This document shows positions 32,822-40,140 of a stretch of 44,968 nt of DNA, piece after piece. Position 1 is the first letter of the stretch. Each line of letters opens with the position of its first letter. The notes under the pieces were generated by a model. That model was not told where the DNA came from and searched no databases. It worked only from the letters and a program-made list of their open reading frames with translations. This DNA is from an uncultured Flavobacteriales bacterium. Lineage in GTDB: Bacteria; Bacteroidota; Bacteroidia; Flavobacteriales; JBLHRE01. The translations under genes and the position numbers were made by a program. Where the stretch lies: NCBI GenBank assembly GCA_937139155.1, contig CAKZPI010000032.1, positions 1 through 44,968 of the forward strand. Direction: 5' to 3'.

Positions 32822-33411
32822 TGTTATCTATCGGACTAACTGGAGGAATTGGAAGCGGAAAGTCTTACGTGGCTAAGGTCTTTCAAGCCCTTAGGGTGCC
32901 GGTTTATTATGCTGACCAGAGGGCCAAAGAAATGTACTACAACCCAGAGGTGAAGTTAAAGGTTATTCAGGTTTTAGGAGAGAAAGCCTACCATGAAGAT
33001 GGTAAAATCAATACGGTTTACATATCGGATAAAGTATTCGCCGATCCTCTTTTGCTGCATCATATCAACAACATTATTCATCCAGCCGTAGCTGAAGATT
33101 TTGAAATTTGGAAATCCCGTCAAGACTCACCCTATATCTTAAAAGAAGCTGCCATCCTTTTTGAATCAGGCTCTTATCAAGCTTCAGACTTGAATATTTC
33201 GGTGGTTGCCTCTCAAAATTTACGAATTCAAAGGGTTTCAAAAAGAGACCTGCTGCCAGAAAATCATGTAAAACTGCGCATGAATAGGCAATGGACCGAA
33301 GGCAAAAGGGTTGCAAAAGCCGATTTTCTAATTTTTAACGATGATCGCTTTCCAATTTTAAATCAAATACTCAGCATTCATGAAGATATTATCCGCCGAA
33401 CAAATTCGTAA
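32821..33411 (+). CDS. coaE: Dephospho-CoA kinase
   Basis: CoaE phosphorylates the ribose 3'-OH of dephospho-CoA, the last step of coenzyme A synthesis. The 196-residue P-loop kinase begins MLSIGLTGGIGSGKSYVAKVF (Walker A residues 8-15). It has VYYADQRAKEM, HHINNIIHPAV, a LLFESG motif and an RxxRVSKRD lid. It overlaps ybbR by 1 bp and nnr by 32 bp in another frame. Confidence 0.95.
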   Translation: MLSIGLTGGIGSGKSYVAKVFQALRVPVYYADQRAKEMYYNPEVKLKVIQVLGEKAYHEDGKINTVYISDKVFADPLLLHHINNIIHPAVAEDFEIWKSRQDSPYILKEAAILFESGSYQASDLNISVVASQNLRIQRVSKRDLLPENHVKLRMNRQWTEGKRVAKADFLIFNDDRFPILNQILSIHEDIIRRTNS

Positions 33412-34870
33412 AGCTGATCAATTCACCATTTCTAATGAGCCCATTTCGTCGTTAGATTTAATGGAAAGGGCTGCTGAGAGTCTTATGTCCTTCCTCCTTG
33501 ATTTTTTTCCAAATGACACAGGATTCCTGATATTCTCTGGAATGGGGAATAATGGCGGGGATGGTTTAGCCCTAGCAAGGCTATTGCATGAATCAGGGAA
33601 TAAGGTTAACTTGGTACTGGTAAAACATTCGGATTCCTATTCTAAAGATGCACAAGCAAACCTTGACCGCTTGCCAGATGGAATTTCTGTTTCCGAAATC
33701 CATTCAAAATCTGATTTCAAAGAATGGTCTAAGCATCAAGTTTGGGTAGATGCCTTGTTGGGCTCTGGATTAACTAGGCCTCTTGAAGGCTTCTTAGCGG
33801 AATTGATTGAATTCATGAACGATTCAGAGGCTTATAAGGTGGCGGTAGACATACCCACCGGACTCTTTGCGGATGATAACCGTTCAAATGATATAAACCT
33901 TAGCTTAAAGGCGGATTTAACCCTAAGCTTTCAGTTTCCCAAACGAAGCTTTTTAATTCCTTCCTCGGCTCAAAGAGTAGGCGATTTTAGAATCTTGGAT
34001 ATTGGGTTAATGCAGGAGTTTTATGAGAAACTCGATACCGACACCTTCCTAACCCATTCAATAATTAAGTCTATTGAAAGACTAAGAAATCTTCATTCCC
34101 ATAAAGGGAATTTCGGTCATGCCTTTGTTTTGGCTGGTTTCCCGGGAATGGTTGGGGCCGGAATATTATCGGCAAAAGCCGCTTTACGGGTAGGGGTCGG
34201 TAAATTAACCTTGATGGCTAAGCCAGAGACCTTACCTATTTTTCAAACGGCAATTCCTGAAGCAATGGTAGACACTCACTGGGTTAAGGGGTTGACAGAA
34301 ATTCAAAAATTAGCGGATCATGCTGATGCTTTTGGGGCAGGTCCGGGCTTAGGAACCGGAGATGATGCCAAATTAGCCCTTAAGAACTTAATTCAACTGG
34401 CTTCGGTTCCCATGGTTTTGGATGCCGATGCCTTGAACCTACTGGCTGAGAATAAAACCTGGCTTCATTACCTACCCGCTGATTCGGTCTTAACTCCTCA
34501 CTGGGGCGAGTTTAAGCGCCTGATTGGTGATTTTGATACCTATGAGCAGGCTTACGATGAAATGCGTGTATTTGCAAGGAAGTACCAGGTAAATCTATTG
34601 GTGAAAGGCCCCAATTCTTGCATAACCTCTGTGAATGGGAAGCAATATTTCAATTCTTCCGGAAATCCAGCCTTGGCAAGTCCGGGCTCAGGAGACGTGT
34701 TAACCGGTATGATACTTGGGTTTATGGCTCAAGGCTATTCCGGTCTAGATGCCACATGTTTAGGGGCTTATATACATGGTTGGGTGGCAGATGATTTGGT
34801 GGAGAACGGACAATGGCCAGCTTCGGTGCTGGCGGGTGACTTGATAGAAGCCCTGAAAAACTGGACATAA
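33380..34870 (+). CDS. nnr: Bifunctional NAD(P)H-hydrate epimerase / ADP- or ATP-dependent dehydratase
   Basis: Nnr repairs damaged NAD(P)H hydrates. The N-terminal epimerase domain (about 1-215) has MKILSAEQIRKAD, GMGNNGGDGLALARLL and VDALLGSGLTRPL. The C-terminal ribokinase-like dehydratase domain (about 225-496) has HKGNFGHAFVLAG, AGPGLGTG, VLDADALNLLA and NPALASPGSGDVLTGMI. Its 496 residues are the full fused length. The first 32 bp overlap the end of coaE; the start is supported by the family-typical N-terminus. A hairpin begins directly after the stop codon. Confidence 0.95.
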   Translation: MKILSAEQIRKADQFTISNEPISSLDLMERAAESLMSFLLDFFPNDTGFLIFSGMGNNGGDGLALARLLHESGNKVNLVLVKHSDSYSKDAQANLDRLPDGISVSEIHSKSDFKEWSKHQVWVDALLGSGLTRPLEGFLAELIEFMNDSEAYKVAVDIPTGLFADDNRSNDINLSLKADLTLSFQFPKRSFLIPSSAQRVGDFRILDIGLMQEFYEKLDTDTFLTHSIIKSIERLRNLHSHKGNFGHAFVLAGFPGMVGAGILSAKAALRVGVGKLTLMAKPETLPIFQTAIPEAMVDTHWVKGLTEIQKLADHADAFGAGPGLGTGDDAKLALKNLIQLASVPMVLDADALNLLAENKTWLHYLPADSVLTPHWGEFKRLIGDFDTYEQAYDEMRVFARKYQVNLLVKGPNSCITSVNGKQYFNSSGNPALASPGSGDVLTGMILGFMAQGYSGLDATCLGAYIHGWVADDLVENGQWPASVLAGDLIEALKNWT

Positions 34871-34937
34871 AAAAACTGCCGTAAGAATTTAAGTGTAAAA
34901 CCGTTACTAACCAAAACTTAAAATCCCTACGGCAGTT
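34869..34937 (-). terminator. Long hairpin with minus-strand T tract after nnr
   Basis: AACTGCCGTA (34874-34883) and TACGGCAGTT (34928-34937) are perfect inverted repeats. An inner pair, TTTAAGT and ACTTAAA, extends the stem. Read on the minus strand the stem runs into seven T, like an intrinsic terminator, but no minus-strand gene lies upstream. On the plus strand there is no T tract. It may end an unannotated minus-strand RNA or block antisense transcription into nnr. Confidence 0.55.
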
Positions 34938-34986
34938 GTACCGCTCACGCTTAAAGAACACTATCGCCCTTACTTAAGAAAGAGTT

Positions 34987-35036
34987 GTGCCAAAAACTTA
35001 AATTACTGAAAATCAGTAGTTATAGTTTTTTGGCAC
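34987..35036. other. Long stem-loop in the nnr / response-regulator intergenic region
   Basis: GTGCCAAAAACT pairs with AGTTTTTTGGCAC (one bulge), and AATTACTGA with TCAGTAGTT inside it, around an AAA loop. The 50-bp structure has about 20 paired positions. It is not explained by any coding sequence. It could be a transcript end for nnr, a small RNA or a regulatory site. Confidence 0.6.
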
Positions 35037-35046
35037 ATTAATTTTT

Positions 35047-35097
35047 GTCTTATTTTGGGAAAAACAGGTCGTATTTTGGAAAATATTCCCGAATATT
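35047..35097 (+). promoter_or_regulatory. Direct repeats and palindrome upstream of the NtrC-type regulator
   Basis: GTCTTATTTTGG (35047-35058) and GTCGTATTTTGG (35068-35079) are direct repeats, 11 of 12 bases alike, spaced 21 bp, two helical turns. A perfect 7+2+7 palindrome AATATTC-CC-GAATATT lies at 35082-35097, 20 bp before the ATG. Each direct repeat also holds TATTTTG, one base short of the TAnnTTTG -7 box. A likely regulatory region, possibly autoregulatory. Confidence 0.5.
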
Positions 35098-35117
35098 GAA
35101 CGGAATAAAATTACCAA

Positions 35118-36476
35118 ATGGAACCAAGTACTGACCAATTTTTGATTTTCATTGTAGAGGATGACCGATGGTATGCAGAATTTTTGAAGTATCACCTAAG
35201 TCTAAATCCTGATTATCAGGTAGAAACATTCCTTACGGGAAAAGATATGTTGGCTGAATTGCACCGAAATCCAGGGGCCATCACCTTAGATTATTCTCTA
35301 CCTGATATGACGGGGCAGGAATTGCTCAAAAAAATAAAGGATGAGAACCCGGACATGCCCGTTGTAATGATATCGGGTCAAGAGGATGTAAAGGTTGCCA
35401 TTTCCTTGTTGAAGCTTGGGGCATATGATTACATCGTAAAAGACGACGATGTGAAGGATCGAATCTGGAACATTATCAAAAACATTCGGGAGCGGCACGA
35501 GCTGAAAGAAGAGATTACAAATCTCCGAGAGGAGGTGAAAGGAAAGTATGATTTCGGGAAAATCATCAAGGGGAATTCCCCCCAAATCAAGAAAATTTTC
35601 AAGCTCTTAGAAAAGGCGATTAGCACCAATATCACCGTTTCCGTAACGGGTGAAACCGGAACCGGTAAGGAGCTTGTAGCCAAGGCGGTTCATTTCAATT
35701 CAAAAAGGAGAGGCAAGCCCTTCGTTCCAGTAAATGTAACGGCCATCCCAAAAGAACTTATTGAGTCAGAGCTCTTTGGTTATGAGAAAGGAGCCTTTAC
35801 AGGAGCCAATGCCCGTAAAATCGGGAAATTTGAAGAGGCCCATAAAGGAACCCTTTTCTTGGATGAGATTGGCGATATGGATCTCAATATGCAAGCCAAA
35901 CTACTGAGGGTTCTGCAAGAGCGTGAGGTGAATCGGATAGGGGGAAATGAGACCATTAAAATTGATGTGAAGCTCATTGTAGCCACCCATAAAAATTTAG
36001 CCGACGAGGTTAAAAAAGGGAATTTCCGGGAAGACCTTTATTATAGATTACTTGGGCTTCCTATTGAGCTTCCACCACTTCGGGATCGGGAAAAGGATAT
36101 TTTGATTTTAGCAAAGTTCTTCGTGGATGAATTTGCCAAAGAGAATCAAATGAATAAGATATCCCTAACCAAAGAAGCTCAGAATAAGTTATTGGGATAC
36201 CCTTGGCCTGGAAACATTCGTGAGTTAAAGGCTGTAATGGAATTGTCTGCTGTGCTTTCAGAAGGCGGAGAGATTGACGCGGATGACATCACCTTCAATA
36301 CCACTGGCAACATGACTGATTTCATGCTTGAAGAGACCACTTTGAAAGAGTATACCCAGCGCATCATCAAGCATTTCCTCGATAAATACGATCGAGACGT
36401 TATTAAGGTGGCTCAGAAATTAGACATCGGAAAATCCACCATTTACCGAATGATCAAAGCCGGAGAGATAGAATAA
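35118..36476 (+). CDS. Sigma-54-dependent response regulator (NtrC family)
   Basis: This 452-residue regulator has a receiver domain (about 8-125; acidic E14/D15/D16, phosphoacceptor D58, K108). A linker leads to an AAA+ domain (about 148-380) with Walker A GETGTGKE (178-185), the sigma-54 contact loop GAFTGA (225-230) and Walker B GTLFLDE (244-250). A Fis-type helix-turn-helix ends it (IKVAQKLDIGKSTIYRMIKAGEIE). All parts needed for phosphorylation-controlled open-complex formation are present. No histidine kinase gene is adjacent, so it is an orphan here. The stop codon directly abuts that of the convergent yceI. Confidence 0.95.
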   Translation: MEPSTDQFLIFIVEDDRWYAEFLKYHLSLNPDYQVETFLTGKDMLAELHRNPGAITLDYSLPDMTGQELLKKIKDENPDMPVVMISGQEDVKVAISLLKLGAYDYIVKDDDVKDRIWNIIKNIRERHELKEEITNLREEVKGKYDFGKIIKGNSPQIKKIFKLLEKAISTNITVSVTGETGTGKELVAKAVHFNSKRRGKPFVPVNVTAIPKELIESELFGYEKGAFTGANARKIGKFEEAHKGTLFLDEIGDMDLNMQAKLLRVLQEREVNRIGGNETIKIDVKLIVATHKNLADEVKKGNFREDLYYRLLGLPIELPPLRDREKDILILAKFFVDEFAKENQMNKISLTKEAQNKLLGYPWPGNIRELKAVMELSAVLSEGGEIDADDITFNTTGNMTDFMLEETTLKEYTQRIIKHFLDKYDRDVIKVAQKLDIGKSTIYRMIKAGEIE

Positions 36477-37061
36477 TCAACCTTCGGTCTCTGCGTAAAG
36501 GTCTACATTAAGGGTAAACTCATCATGAATGGCCTTGTCGCCAATGTCAGAGAAATACTTTGCTGATCCGTATTTGATTCCGAAATCGGTACGGTCAATA
36601 ACCACTTCCGCTTTTAATCGAATTCCCTTGCCCTGAATTTTCACTTCGGCAGGAAACGAGATTGGCTTTTTGATTCCTTTGATTTCCATTATGCCCATGA
36701 TGTCATATTTTCCATCTTCCATGGGTTTCATGGTGGCAAAGGTGAAGGTGGCCGTAGGGTATTGGTTGGTATTGAAGAAGTCTTCACTGCTTAAATGACC
36801 TTCAAGCTTTTCAGCCCATTTCCCCTCAAGGTCAGTAACCTTGATAGACGACATGTTTACGATTAATTTCCCTCCGATGATTTTATCATCTTGAATTCGA
36901 ATTTCCCCTGATTTAAAATCAATGGTACCTGAATGCTCTCCAGTAACCTTGGTGCCAATCCAGTCAATGCTAGATCTTTCCAAAACCAATTGATGTTTTT
37001 GATCGAGGCTGAACCCGGTGAACAGTAAAATGGATAAAATTGAGGAGATGAAAATTTTCAT
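36477..37061 (-). CDS. YceI family protein, exported
   Basis: This 194-residue protein has a signal peptide (about 1-19) and a lipocalin-like YceI barrel. Typical strands include SSIDWIGTKVTGEHSGTIDFKSG, EDFFNTNQYPTATFTFA and EVVIDRTDFGIKYG. YceI proteins bind isoprenoid-type lipids; the physiological role varies. The end abuts the convergent response regulator with no gap. It lies 8 bp after the threonylcarbamoyl-AMP synthase gene. Confidence 0.9.
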   Translation of the reverse strand: MKIFISSILSILLFTGFSLDQKHQLVLERSSIDWIGTKVTGEHSGTIDFKSGEIRIQDDKIIGGKLIVNMSSIKVTDLEGKWAEKLEGHLSSEDFFNTNQYPTATFTFATMKPMEDGKYDIMGIMEIKGIKKPISFPAEVKIQGKGIRLKAEVVIDRTDFGIKYGSAKYFSDIGDKAIHDEFTLNVDLYAETEG

Positions 37062-37069
37062 AGTAATTC

Positions 37070-37687
37070 TTAGATTAAAATGTCTGGAGAACCTTTGCCT
37101 TCTCTTACAAGAACCATACCGTCTGTACAGTCAATTACCGTAGATCCGATGTTATCGCCAAAGCCTCCATCAATCACTAGGTCTACTAAATTTTCGTAGC
37201 GTTCATGAATCAATTCAGGGTCGGTGGTATACTCCAGAATTTCATCTTCATCGTGAACCGAGGTGGCAACCAAAGGGTTTCCTAACATGCTAACCAATTC
37301 GCGAGCAATGTTATTATCCGGCACCCGTATTCCCACCGTTTTCTTCTTATTGTTAAACATTTTCGGAACCTGGCTGCTGGCGGGTAAAATGAAGGTGAAT
37401 GGACCAGGAAAGGCCTTCCTTAAAACCTTAAAAGTAGGGGTGTCAATTTGCCGGGTGAAATCAGAAAGGTGACTGAGGTCTTCACAAATTAAAGAGAAAT
37501 TGGCCTGTTTTAGTTCAATGCCCTTAAGCTTTGCAACCTTTTCCAGCGCCCGATGATCTTTTAAATCCGCTCCGATGGCATAAACCGAATCGGTTGGAAA
37601 AATGATTACGCCTCCATCCTGAAGCACTTTGACCACTTGCTTCATTTTACGAGGGTCTGGATTATCAGGATGGATGCGTACAATCAT
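37070..37687 (-). CDS. L-threonylcarbamoyladenylate synthase (Sua5/YciO/YrdC family)
   Basis: This family makes threonylcarbamoyl-AMP from threonine, bicarbonate and ATP for the t6A37 modification of tRNA. The 205-residue protein has the YrdC-like core: GVIIFPTDSVYAIGADLKDHRALEKVAKLKG, then PGPFTFILPAS, KKTVGIRVPDN and STVIDCTDG. It starts MIVRIHPDNPD, closer to the YciO type, so full activity in t6A synthesis is likely but not certain. It lies 3 bp after the transaldolase-family gene. Confidence 0.88.
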   Translation of the reverse strand: MIVRIHPDNPDPRKMKQVVKVLQDGGVIIFPTDSVYAIGADLKDHRALEKVAKLKGIELKQANFSLICEDLSHLSDFTRQIDTPTFKVLRKAFPGPFTFILPASSQVPKMFNNKKKTVGIRVPDNNIARELVSMLGNPLVATSVHDEDEILEYTTDPELIHERYENLVDLVIDGGFGDNIGSTVIDCTDGMVLVREGKGSPDILI

Positions 37688-37690
37688 AAT

Positions 37691-38347
37691 TTATGCGTTT
37701 GATTTGGCGTGGTCGGCTAAAAACTGAGCCAGGCCATTATCGGTTAAGGGGTGCTTTAACAATCCGGTGATTGAAGAAAGCGGTCCGGTCATTACATCAG
37801 CTCCTATGCTGGCACATTCTACCACGTGCATGGTATGACGTACGGAGGCGGCTAGGATCTGGGTTTCAAAGGCGTAATTGTCATAAATCAATCGAATCTG
37901 TTCAATCAATTGAAGACCGTCGGTTGAAATATCATCCAACCTCCCAATAAATGGAGAAACATAGGTGGCTCCCGCCTTAGCGGCAAGAAGGGCCTGACCA
38001 GCTGAGAAAACCAAGGTGCAATTGGTTTTGATTCCCTTGTCTGAGAAATGCTTCAAAGCTTTGATTCCGTCTTTAATCATCGGAATTTTAACCACAATTT
38101 GAGGGTGAAGTTCGGCTAAGGCTTCTCCTTCCTTAACCATGCCTTCAAAATCTGTAGCGATTACCTCGGCGGAAACGTCTCCATCTACAATCTCGCAAAT
38201 GGCTTTGTAATGATTGAGAACTGCCTTCTCACCTTTAATGCCTTCTTTGGCCATCAAAGACGGATTGGTGGTTACCCCATCCAAAACACCTAGGGCTTGG
38301 GCTTCTTTAATTTGATCTAAATTGGCTGTGTCAATGAAGAATTTCAT
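37691..38347 (-). CDS. Transaldolase / fructose-6-phosphate aldolase (small type)
   Basis: This 218-residue enzyme is of the short transaldolase class (TalC/FSA). It has [16 protein letters not shown] with D6, [14 protein letters not shown], the Schiff-base lysine K87 in [42 protein letters not shown], and a C-terminal domain. Most likely it transfers dihydroxyacetone units in the non-oxidative pentose phosphate pathway; aldolase activity cannot be excluded. It heads the group ending in yceI. A TACTTTTG -7 box lies 19 bp upstream. Confidence 0.93.
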   Translation of the reverse strand: MKFFIDTANLDQIKEAQALGVLDGVTTNPSLMAKEGIKGEKAVLNHYKAICEIVDGDVSAEVIATDFEGMVKEGEALAELHPQIVVKIPMIKDGIKALKHFSDKGIKTNCTLVFSAGQALLAAKAGATYVSPFIGRLDDISTDGLQLIEQIRLIYDNYAFETQILAASVRHTMHVVECASIGADVMTGPLSSITGLLKHPLTDNGLAQFLADHAKSNA

Positions 38348-38366
38348 GGCTTAAATTTTATGGGTG

Positions 38367-38374
38367 CAAAAGTA
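38367..38374 (-). promoter_or_regulatory. Candidate -7 element for the transaldolase-family operon
   Basis: On the minus strand this reads TACTTTTG, matching TAnnTTTG, 19 bp before the start codon. The -33 region is not obvious. Confidence 0.45.
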
Positions 38375-38438
38375 AGTTTTTAACCTGGCTTATGGCCGGA
38401 TTTTAAGAAATTAGATTGGGTGGGGGGGGAAAGAAAAA

Positions 38439-38537
38439 CGGACAAGCTACTTACATCGCACCGCTACAACCGCCTACCCTTGCTACCTTCCGGTCCTGGG
38501 GGAGTTCAGCAGGAGCTGGTCGTATAAGACTTGTCCG
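38439..38537 (-). ncRNA. ffs: Small signal recognition particle RNA (4.5S-type)
   Basis: This RNA is the scaffold for Ffh that targets nascent membrane and secreted proteins to the translocase. Read on the minus strand, the conserved SRP tip is plain: AGGACCGGAAGGTAGCAAGG, with the GGAA tetraloop and the asymmetric loop bases. The ends CGGACAAG and CTTGTCCG close the molecule with an 8-bp helix, giving about 99 nt. A TTTTTC tract follows the closing helix on the minus strand and may help end transcription. The exact 5' end is uncertain. It is transcribed divergently from the DUF4199 gene. Confidence 0.93.
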
Positions 38538-38560
38538 CTATCTTCAATTTTTTGAGGCTG

Positions 38561-38590
38561 CAAAGATACATACTCTAATTCCAAAAACAA
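38561..38590 (-). promoter_or_regulatory. Promoter of the SRP RNA gene
   Basis: On the minus strand, TTG (38588-38590) and TATCTTTG (38561-38568) are separated by 19 bp, a good match to the Bacteroidota -33/-7 promoter. Transcription would start about 15-20 nt before the closing helix of the SRP RNA, implying 5' processing or a slightly longer RNA. Confidence 0.65.
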
Positions 38591-38614
38591 GGGTTTTTCA
38601 AAAGCCTATTTGGT

Positions 38615-38622
38615 TATATTTG
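38615..38622 (+). promoter_or_regulatory. Candidate -7 element for DUF4199-glycosyltransferase genes
   Basis: TATATTTG matches TAnnTTTG, 25 bp before the DUF4199 start. It lies back-to-back with the SRP RNA promoter. A TTG -33 at the normal spacing is not clear. Confidence 0.45.
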
Positions 38623-38647
38623 CCCGAAACCTTAAAGTACATACCAA

Positions 38648-39181
38648 ATGATAGCGCAATTCAAAGATCAAATCATAAAATTTGCCCTTTATGTGGCAGG
38701 ATTTCAAATAGGCTTGACCCTTATTTTGTATATCCTCGGACCAGAATACATGGCTCAGTTTTGGGTTGGGATTTTAGCCTTTCTGGTTTCCATTGGTATT
38801 GTAGTTTGGGGAATTCTTCAAACCCGAGGAAGTCAGGATGGATTCATTTCATTTAAAGAGGCTTTTACCATTGGTTTTTTAGTCCTTTTCTTGGCCGGAC
38901 TTGCAGGAGCTTTGTTCAATGTCCTTTTGTATACCGTTATTGATCCCGAACTTGCCGTTCAGGTAAAGGAAATTACCATTGAACGCACGGTTGGTATGAT
39001 GGAGAACTTTGGAGCTTCGGAAACTGAAATTGACGAGGCCGTTCAAAACATACAGAAACAAGATTTCGGATTGAAGCAGCAGTTAACAGGCCTTGGGTGG
39101 TCCATTCCAATTAATGCCATTCTAGCCTTAATCATTGCCGCATTCACCAAAAAGAATCGCCCAGAATTTTTTGAAGATTAG
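38648..39181 (+). CDS. DUF4199 membrane protein
   Basis: This 177-residue protein has four predicted membrane helices (about 12-32, 38-58, 74-96 and 148-168), with a longer charged loop between the third and fourth. It matches the DUF4199 family, including SFKEAFTIGFLVLFLAGLAGALFN. The function is unknown. It lies 3 bp before a polyprenyl-phosphate-type glycosyltransferase gene; the pair recurs in Bacteroidota, so a role in glycolipid or envelope synthesis is plausible. Confidence 0.82.
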   Translation: MIAQFKDQIIKFALYVAGFQIGLTLILYILGPEYMAQFWVGILAFLVSIGIVVWGILQTRGSQDGFISFKEAFTIGFLVLFLAGLAGALFNVLLYTVIDPELAVQVKEITIERTVGMMENFGASETEIDEAVQNIQKQDFGLKQQLTGLGWSIPINAILALIIAAFTKKNRPEFFED

Positions 39182-39184
39182 TAG

Positions 39185-40135
39185 ATGGATATTAGTATAG
39201 TAGTTCCTCTTTACAACGAAGAGGAATCCTTACCTCATTTGCATGAGTGGATTGCCCGGGTGATGGACGCCGGGCAATTTGCGTTTGAAATTATTTTCGT
39301 GAACGATGGTTCTTCCGACCGTTCATGGGAGGTTGTAAAAGATCTTTGTCAAAAAGACTCCTCCGTAAAAGGCATCTCATTTCGTAGAAACTACGGCAAG
39401 TCTGCTGCCTTAAACACAGGCTTTCAGGCGGCAAAAGGAGATGTGGTTATTACCATGGATGCCGACCTCCAAGACAGTCCGGATGAAATTCCAGACCTGT
39501 ACAAAATGATCAAAACCGATGGGTATGACCTGGTTTCGGGTTGGAAGAAAAAACGCTACGACCCGATTTCAAAGACCATTCCTACCAAATTTTTCAATGC
39601 AGCAACCCGAAAAATGTCAGGCATTCACCTTCACGATTTCAATTGTGGATTGAAGGCCTATAAACTTGATGTGGTAAAAAACATTGAGGTTTACGGTGAA
39701 ATGCATCGCTACATTCCGGTGATTGCCAAATGGGCCGGGTTTACCAAAATTGGCGAGAAGGTGGTTCAACACCGAGAACGTGAGTATGGTACCACCAAAT
39801 TTGGGCTTGAAAGATTCATCAACGGTTTCCTAGACCTCCTTTCCATAACCTTTGTCTCAAAATTCGGGAAAAGACCCATGCACCTTTTCGGAGCATTCGG
39901 AACCCTTATGTTTTTCATTGGTTTCTTATGTACAATCTGGATTGGGGTGGATAAGCTTTTCATCGATACGCAGGGTAGATTGGTAACCGATCGACCTCTG
40001 TTTTATATTGCATTGGTAAGCATGATTTTGGGTACCCAGTTGTTCTTAGCCGGATTCATGGGTGAGCTGGTTTCAAGAAATTCACCCAATCGAAATCAAT
40101 ATCAAATTCAGGAGAAGCTTGGATGGGGATCTTAA
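39185..40135 (+). CDS. Family 2 glycosyltransferase (GtrB/DPM1-like)
   Basis: This 316-residue inverting glycosyltransferase has the GT-A start ISIVVPLYNEEESL, NDGSSDRSW, the metal-binding DADLQDSPDEIP, and the REREYGTTKFGLERF acceptor region. Two C-terminal membrane helices follow (about 236-258 and 274-296). The layout matches GtrB and dolichyl-phosphate mannose synthases, so it likely moves a sugar from a nucleotide donor to undecaprenyl phosphate. It overlaps the longest reading of the next glycosyltransferase by 13 bp. Confidence 0.92.
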   Translation: MDISIVVPLYNEEESLPHLHEWIARVMDAGQFAFEIIFVNDGSSDRSWEVVKDLCQKDSSVKGISFRRNYGKSAALNTGFQAAKGDVVITMDADLQDSPDEIPDLYKMIKTDGYDLVSGWKKKRYDPISKTIPTKFFNAATRKMSGIHLHDFNCGLKAYKLDVVKNIEVYGEMHRYIPVIAKWAGFTKIGEKVVQHREREYGTTKFGLERFINGFLDLLSITFVSKFGKRPMHLFGAFGTLMFFIGFLCTIWIGVDKLFIDTQGRLVTDRPLFYIALVSMILGTQLFLAGFMGELVSRNSPNRNQYQIQEKLGWGS

Positions 40136-40140
40136 GGAAA

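Noticed and set aside
35029..35048. Sigma-54 promoter before the NtrC-type regulator
   Set aside because: TTGGCAC fits the -24 element, but the -12 element is missing: the TTG that follows is about 3 bp too far and is not followed by C.
38416..38856. Plus-strand open reading frame of 146 codons
   Set aside because: It runs through the SRP RNA gene and its promoter and overlaps the DUF4199 gene in another frame; the product has low-complexity, non-protein-like composition at its start.
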